From Colletotrichum lupini (lineage: Eukaryota > Ascomycota > Sordariomycetes > Glomerellales > Glomerellaceae): 64,000 nucleotides of DNA. Location of the stretch: contig NC_064672.1 of assembly GCF_023278565.1 (NCBI RefSeq), positions 2,914,001 through 2,978,000 on the forward strand, written 5' to 3'. Numbering within the stretch: position 1 is the first letter of the stretch; every line of letters starts with the position of its first letter. Shown here one piece after another: positions 58,301-64,000 of this stretch. The notes under the pieces were generated by a model. That model did no database searches. It saw only the letters and a program-made list of their open reading frames with translations, and was not told where the DNA came from. A program made the translations under genes and the position numbers.

Positions 58301-58973
58301 TAGAGTCATTACATTAGACAAGAGAAATTATTGCATACCTCTGCCTCCTTTTGTAGGTAAAAGGCGTTGACCTTTTCGAGCTCTCGTTCCTGTTCGAGAG
58401 TCAGTAAGTACGTTGGGAAGTTCATCGCACTGACCCATGACTGGATACATACCAATTGGAAGAAAAATGTGGCCTTGTTGGCCTGAAGGGCAGCCTGGGA
58501 GTCTATAGATATTGCGGAGCGGAGAGGGTCATGTTGTGCGCTCAGCGTGGGCGTAGCCGACAATTTCTTGATCAGCTAGTAGCGAATGTCAGTGGTAATG
58601 CCGGATGTGATTAGCTATTGCCATGGGGGCTTGCTCCATCCACCTGCCCCTGACGGGACAGTGTCGGGTACCGAGTTGACTAAATTCTAGAGGGGGTTTT
58701 TCTCCTTTTTGTGGTTTGCATACCAAGCTTCCATCCAATGCAGAAGAGAAGCGAGAGAACGGGGTAACAAAAGGGGGATAGAGACTGAAGAGGGAACTGC
58801 CGGACAACGAAACGTACCTTTTTGAGAGCCTTGTAGTTTACAAAACTAGCGGCATACTCTGGAACTTCAAGCTGACGCTTCTGAATCTGCTTGCCGAACT
58901 TCCTGCTGTTATATCAGCACAAGTTCGCCAGTGAGAACACACTAAGGGTTAGCTAAGGCCAAGAGACTGACAT
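55387..58973 (-). CDS. PHO81: Phosphate-regulon CDK inhibitor NUC-2/PHO81 (SPX, ankyrin, GDPD-like)
   Basis: Seven exons in coding order, 58973-58972, 58902-58818, 58575-58453, 58389-58339, 58274-57473, 57414-55625 and 55569-55387, give 1011 aa. The protein inhibits the Pho80-Pho85 (PREG/PGOV) kinase when phosphate is low. The SPX domain (residues 1 to ~200) begins MKFGKQIQKRQLEVPEYAASFVNYKALKK and contains NGTAFSKILKKWDK, whose lysines bind inositol pyrophosphates. Ankyrin repeats span about 220-530 (GRVPLHYASMHGRLDML, TPLVHSIIHGHLQC, PLNLACEHGSLAIVEMLL, WTPLVHAASEGN). The remainder resembles the degenerate glycerophosphodiesterase-like region, ending GVDGVLKSHGVLRFNESIDV. The ATG appears split AT|G by a 69-bp intron. 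The last intron (55570-55624) restores this C terminus; reading through it gives an unrelated tail. Confidence 0.92.
58903..58971 (-). other. Intron splitting the NUC-2/PHO81 start codon
   Basis: On the bottom strand AT (58973-58972) is followed by donor GTCAGT, an internal GCTAAC branch match, and acceptor AACAGCAG, after which G AAG TTC GGC AAG begins the SPX domain. There is no other in-frame ATG near the conserved MKFGK start, so removal of this 69-bp intron is needed to make the Met codon. Confidence 0.7.
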
Positions 58974-61900
58974 GATGGACGGACGCCCGTGGGATCACGG
59001 TGTCCAAAAGTGATCGTTGTAAGAGAGAGCAGCCTATGTGCCCTCCAGTAGTGGCAAGCTGACAGTGGATGTCTGCAGGGAGAAAGCTGATGACAGTAGG
59101 AGGCTCTGCGGGTGTGATTATGCGTCGGCGGCAGGCAAGCAAAGTAGCCACTCGCACAAGGGTATGCTGAATGACGTCGCCTCGTGGCAGAGTTGTGTAG
59201 AACAGCTGCGGGTTAATGTAGAGAACCGTACGTGGTGTGCTCTTCAGTGGCGCAAGCTAATGGGATGACGAGTTGGGGGAAACCAAGGCCCTTTTTGGCG
59301 ATCAGCAAGATAGAATCCTGCCGCGTGAGGTAGACTGAGTAGCGGACAAAGACAGGCGAATATCCAAGTTGAGGTAAGGATTCGAAGCTGTTGGTTGAGT
59401 TAGAATTTGAAGGTCTAGATTAAAGGGGACGATGATCGGGAGATATCCCTCGTGCAATAAGACGACCGCTTGGCCAGTAGAGCCACCAAGTAGCTATGAC
59501 TGAAAAAATTGAGCTCGCAGAAGGAGGAGCAGGAACCCATAAGCAGTACCCGTAGAGAAACTAGGTCATAACGAGCAAGATGGGTAGTAGGTGGGGGTAT
59601 TCTGAAGCTATCCCGGGCATGCCTCGGTGACAACCAGGCTCTGAAGAAAGAGGGGCAACAACGCACGCGGCTCTAAGAACATGGACATGGTCAGGCATTT
59701 GCTCTGAACAGGTGCCACAAGTAGGTAATAGTTATTGATGCCAGACGCTGCGTGGGGGCAGGGAGAACGATGAATGGTTGCAGGTACTAGCAACCAGTGG
59801 ATGGCAACATACCATGTCAGCGCCAGTGTCGGATGGCACACCCGTTGTTTGTCTCCGATGAGGAAAGCAAGGTCTGAGTTGGCCCAGGACCAGATCTAGT
59901 TACGGGTTGGACGGGGGGTGAGGTTAGGAAAACCAGGCGCGGCCGGGGACCAGAACATCGTCCTGTCCAGGGTATTGGCACCGTTTCCTAGTCTGACTGG
60001 GGAATAACAGGAAACGAGTGCGTCGTCGACCTTGGTGATAGGGGTTATGCAAAAGAAGCAGTAAAGCATGGATCGAGGGGTAGAAAGAGAGGTGATGTGA
60101 GTCGGAGTGTAATCAAGACGAAGGCAAAGGCAAAGACAAAGGCAACAGTAAACAGACTTGCGCCGAATCGGAGCAGATCACGAGATTGATTGTTGAGAGA
60201 CACTCATGCTTACCGATCAAGATAGCAGGTTCAAGCGGTGATTGCTTCAACCTATGCTCTTTTGGATGAGAATAGTGATGTCTGGAGTTGCCGTAAGTTG
60301 CGGCCGTGGCGTATGCGTCTGTGTTGGTGTCGTGTGAGAGTGACGTCGAATTAGGCAAACCGAGGATAGGTCAGATGAGTGAGTTGTATGGTTCTGCAAC
60401 TCTACCTCATCGGTATGTCGAGGTTTGCAGGGCGGCGGCGGTAAGAATGACAGCAGCCCAGATCTAGACTTCGGATTTGGGGAGTGGTGAATGAGAAGTG
60501 AGATGCGACTCTAGAAACCCAAATTCCAAGGGGTCCAGATCAGGAGGTACTGTGTGTATCTACCTTTCCTCACTTCTCTCTCTCTTTCTCTCAAGACGAT
60601 GGGCTAGCAGGGCAGGCCGTAGTGGCAGAGGCAGTTGGCAGTCAAAGTCGTGAAATGTAAATGGGTGCCGACCGGGGTCTTGGCCAACCATGGTATCGGT
60701 CTGACCAATAGCAGGTCCGAGAAGCACCAGCAACGGGCCAGAGTATGGGTCCACCTGCCGGCCCTGGGTACGTGCGTCCATTGGGAAGTTGGGTCTGGTT
60801 ATTCTTGCCCGTGCAGCGTGTGCTGCGTGCAAGAGAGCAAGAGCATCGATCAGCCCCTCCCCTGTCTACCTGTGAGGTGCGGGGTACCTTTTCTCTTGTC
60901 ACTCCTGCCACCCTTGCCTACCTGCTAAGGTACCTAAAGTAAATGCGCACTGAAGACGACGTTACACCTGCGAGAACTGCAAGAGCTGCGAGAATCATCC
61001 ACTCAGATTCAACTGGGCAAGAAATGGAAGGCATCAAGTGTGGCTCTTTGACTGTTTTGTGGCCAGTGCCCTGCCGTTTCGCCGTACTCGGAAAGTCTCC
61101 CAACGTCGACCTACGATGAGCTCCCGAGGAACATCTCGCCTACAATCTATTACATACCTACCAAGTACCATATCATCGTACCTTGTGCCTCTGCCCTCTT
61201 CCGACCGTGTCTGCCCTGGTCAAGATCAAAGCGAGCATCCTCTGCTTGTACCTACCTACTCGGGCAAGTTCTCGCGCCATCTCGGAAACGAGAAAATAGT
61301 CGGACGACCTGAACCATCAAATGTACCCGCTTTGTGGCAGTTCAACAACGCATTGCGTCTGGCAGTGTATAATATCACAGAAACCGAGCACGTGTGCCAT
61401 TTCTCACTGCCTCAGCGTGGATCCTGGAGGGGCCTGAAATTCTCGACGGCCGTGTCCGTTTTGCCAGAGCTCCCTTCCTACCTACTTTTCAATAGCCGCA
61501 GCCGTCACCAGCAGTACGTCGACAACATGTACCAAAAAAACATGTACATGGCCTCAAGGAACACCCGTGGAGTCCACCTCCCACCCACACATGCGCTTGA
61601 TTCGCTTTCCCCCAAAGCCAAGTCTTCAGATCGCCGGCCAATGACGGCTCGCACACGAACCACGTTTTCCTCTCGATGTGCCAAGGACAAGGCTGAGAGA
61701 GGCACAACAGCACACTGCCAAAAACTCGGGGCGTTGAACTGTTGGAAAATTCCTGTCTCTATTTTTTTCGGCACAAAATCACAACCTCTTCCACACCTGG
61801 ATCCGAGATCTTCCATTCGACACTATTCATTTTTCGGTTCTACTTAAACCTCTCTCTTCTCGAGAAATTGGCCGGTCTAGCGAAGCCCTATACGGCTCAA

Positions 61901-63324
61901 TGGACTTCCAATTTCACCGAGACGTGCCGTTGAGGGGTAGTGCTCAAGGGCGACAAGTACCGTTCAGAACCCTACTCTGGCCATCTCCTCTAGCTGGCTT
62001 TCGCCAAATCATTTTGGGTACGAAGGAAAAGGCCCTCTCAGCTCTAACTGATTGGGATGTTTCAAGCCCAGACTTGCAGCAGCAGGAGCTCCAGCAACCT
62101 GCATCAATACGGAACCAGCCGGAGTGGTGGGCAGAAAAACCACATCAGAACTTCCCCGTCCAATCAAGATGGTGCGGGGCACATCAACCCGCGAGGGGGG
62201 CATCCAACTCATAGCGGCTACTTCTCGCTCTTTCGCTTCGCTTCACAAACTGTTGGCGAGTCCAACGACCCAGAAAGCGGGTGATGCGATACGTTCCCAG
62301 CCCGCTGTTATTGATGGGTTTCTCAACTTATATTGTAAACCCTTGCGAATCAAAATGCTTGTTTTTTGGTCGGATATAGGGGCCAATCAGCAAAAGACTA
62401 CCATGGAGCCCATCAAAGCCCGAGGATGGGGACGGGATGGGGTTCCAGAGGTCATCGTGGGGCATAAACACTGTCAACTTGGGCATGGGCTCCTTTGAAT
62501 CATCTCGTCTGTGAGCCAGAACCAGCAGTTGAAGGACGCTACTCACTAATACGCCTGGGCCTTTCTACCGCCTCGGATCGGTTATATCACGATACGACTG
62601 CTCGGGAATGGGACGGCAGCATGGCGGGGCATATCAGCTGCATGCTACCTTACCTTGACATGTTTGCATCCGCAGGCCATCCTGAACCTAGGCAACCTGG
62701 CAAGCGGCCATGCTGGAAAAGGCCGCGGCCCCCATCCCCATCCGCTGCTTGCCGCATCGCGAACGACAGCCATATTCACAACGTACGCATACGTCAGAGA
62801 CCGATCGCCCATACTAGGGTTTTTTGCGAGTATGACATCCCGTATGCTTCGTATGCTTCGGGGTCTTCTTACCCGTACATCATCATCACGTCTCTCTCTA
62901 TGCAAGATCCGCGTGACCTTCCTGTTTCTATGTGTTCCAACTTCCAACTCACACCAACGCCAAGTCGGCAAATCGGCCTAGTTTCTAGGCGACAACATGA
63001 AATCCGACTCTGGTATTCTTCAACAATGAGTGAGGAACTTGGGCAACAGCAACACAATTGCGGGATAATTTCAATTTAGATGTCCTAACTAAAGGTACGT
63101 TTCCTAGTGAAATGGAAAGGGGGAATCATGAAAATCCCAGGTTCGCCATGCCTCCCGAGACCCCCCGCCCCCCTCCCGGTTTGCCAGGCTGTCTTCGTCG
63201 TGTCGCTCAAGCCATGGCGTGGGGGGTTTTGGATATCTGAAAATGAAAGTAGTGTATCAACGCAAAAGCCACCCTTACTTCCTCAGATCACAACAGCCAA
63301 GCCTCGCTCTGGAGGTTCAAAATC
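58974..63324. other. NUC-2/PHO81 upstream region, 4.35 kb without a supported gene
   Basis: Short frames only. An open stretch of 269 codons at 61038-61847 (+) has no conserved features and atypical composition, so I do not call it. A lone CACGTG hexamer (the core of the basic-helix-loop-helix phosphate factor NUC-1/Pho4 site) is at 61389-61394, but 2.4 kb from the gene. AAGGTACCTAAAG-type motifs occur near 60908-60920. Confidence 0.45.
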
Positions 63325-64000
63325 TCAATTCTTCTTGGCGTCAGCACCAGCCGTCTCGCCGCTCTTGGACTCGACGAGACTATCCGCCATAGCCTCGGCT
63401 GCGGCCTTCTTGAGCCTTTCGCTGTCCTCCGAGCTGGCGCCGGCATCCTTGGTGGTAGTATCCTTGCTGGTGGACGCGGCCTTCTCCTTTGCCTCCCGCT
63501 CGTCTTCGCTGTCGCCCAGGCTGAAGGGGTCGTTGTCGCTGATGGGGTTCGGGTCGACCGTCGACAGGGGCTGCCACTTGCTGGCCTTTGCCTTTGAACC
63601 GGACAGGTCTTCGGCGGAGCGTCTGGGCGACGAGCCGTACACGTCAATCTCCTCGGCGCCTTCCCTGAAGGCCACCTTGCGGCCGTCGTGGGGCTTGGGC
63701 GACTTTGAGGGTGGAGGGGGCTTGTAGAGGTCAGGGTTTGACAGAGGTCTGTTGTTATCGCGGAGAGGCGCTGGGTCCCATTGTTAGATCGTGCGGGATA
63801 GCAACAGTGCCAAAGAGGGGATGTAGCCGCGAAAAGGGGCATCGGGACTTACTTCCGTCGGCGGTGAACTTCATACCCGCGAAGTCGTCGCTGAGCACCT
63901 GAGGATCGGCGTCGTATCTCTCGTAGTCGCCGCTCCGACGGCTCGACTCGCCGGGTCGTCGGGCGCCATACTGGCCCTGGCCCTGGCCTTGACCCGGCCG
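63325..64000 (-). CDS. Conserved low-complexity protein, C-terminal part (runs off the window)
   Basis: Only the last two exons are present: the 5' one from beyond 64000 to 63853, and the final one 63770-63325, separated by an 82-bp intron (GTAAGT donor, CCCAG acceptor). About 198 residues are visible. They start Gly/Gln-rich (RPGQGQGQGQYGARRPG), then LSDDFAGMKFTADGT, a Pro-rich NPDLYKPPPPSKSPKP, GRKVAFREGAEEIDVYGSSP, KWQPLSTVDPNPISDNDPF, and SLGDSEDEREAKEK. A helical Lys/Ala/Glu tail ends GADAKKN. No catalytic domain is seen. The pattern resembles the tail of a fungal VHS/GAT-type (Lsb5-like) trafficking protein, but this is a weak recollection; the N-terminal part is needed. Confidence 0.65.

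Noticed and set aside
61389..61394. CACGTG hexamer as a NUC-1/Pho4 site for PHO81
   Set aside because: A single 6-bp match 2.4 kb from the start codon is expected by chance; there is no cluster near the gene.
61038..61847. Open frame of 269 codons upstream of PHO81
   Set aside because: No family resemblance, mixed composition, several overlapping frames of similar quality, and no clear splice pattern.
1..64000. tRNA genes, rRNA, CRISPR arrays, biosynthetic gene cluster, viral or phage sequences
   Set aside because: I looked for tRNA T-loop patterns, regularly spaced repeats, polyketide or peptide synthetase motifs and viral polymerase motifs, and saw none. A covariance-model scan would be needed to exclude divergent tRNAs.

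Overview
The window is nuclear DNA of a filamentous ascomycete, most likely a Sordariomycete. Its genes are single transcription units broken by short introns (about 50-160 bp, GTRNGT donors, CTRAC-like branch sites, YAG acceptors). Product types are typically fungal: NUC-2/PHO81, DUF2293, Coa1, Vps20, Lsm1 and a Ras-like/RasGEF fusion. I cannot name the species from sequence alone. No rRNA, tRNA, CRISPR array, prophage or bacterial-type operon was seen.

Layout from left to right. A HIT zinc-finger protein gene (1411-2524, +) sits behind a leader with a ~145-bp nearly pure poly-C tract. It converges on an uncharacterised basic protein (2735-3832, -). A gene-poor 8.8 kb follows, carrying a 547-bp element with 99-bp terminal inverted repeats (6761-7307). 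Next come a Ras-like/RasGEF protein (12635-15901, +) and a cytosolic GH63-like glycosidase with a probable 3-nt micro-exon (18007-21564, +). ATP synthase OSCP (22722-23927, -) and a Mob1-class kinase activator (24563-25539, -) follow, then a secreted six-hairpin glycosidase (26686-29016, +), Lsm1 (29559-30261, -) and a diphosphoinositol-polyphosphate-type Nudix hydrolase (31627-32223, -).

After a 5.5 kb gene-poor stretch lie ATE1 arginyltransferase (37707-39746, +) and the ESCRT-III subunit Vps20 (40587-41453, +). Then come a DUF2293 protein (43644-46345, -), a mitochondrial carrier (47441-48729, -), an LYR-type protein (50892-51355, -), mitoribosomal uL3 (51691-52740, +), Coa1 (52992-53741, -), a four-helix membrane protein (54314-55138, +), and the SPX/ankyrin phosphate regulator NUC-2/PHO81 (55387-58973, -), whose start codon appears to be split by an intron. 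A conserved low-complexity protein (63325 to beyond 64000, -) runs off the right edge.

Most genes are independent housekeeping functions, not a pathway. One local theme is mitochondrial: carrier, LYR protein, uL3m and Coa1 lie within about 6.3 kb, the LYR and uL3m genes sharing a 335-bp divergent promoter. Another is inositol-pyrophosphate/phosphate signalling: the Nudix enzyme and the SPX protein are both here, but 23 kb apart, so I do not claim linkage. Exon coordinates were worked out by hand from splice signals, reading phase and family conservation. I found no obvious new multi-gene system. The most unusual items are the micro-exon, the split start codon, the inverted-repeat element and the GTPase/GEF fusion.
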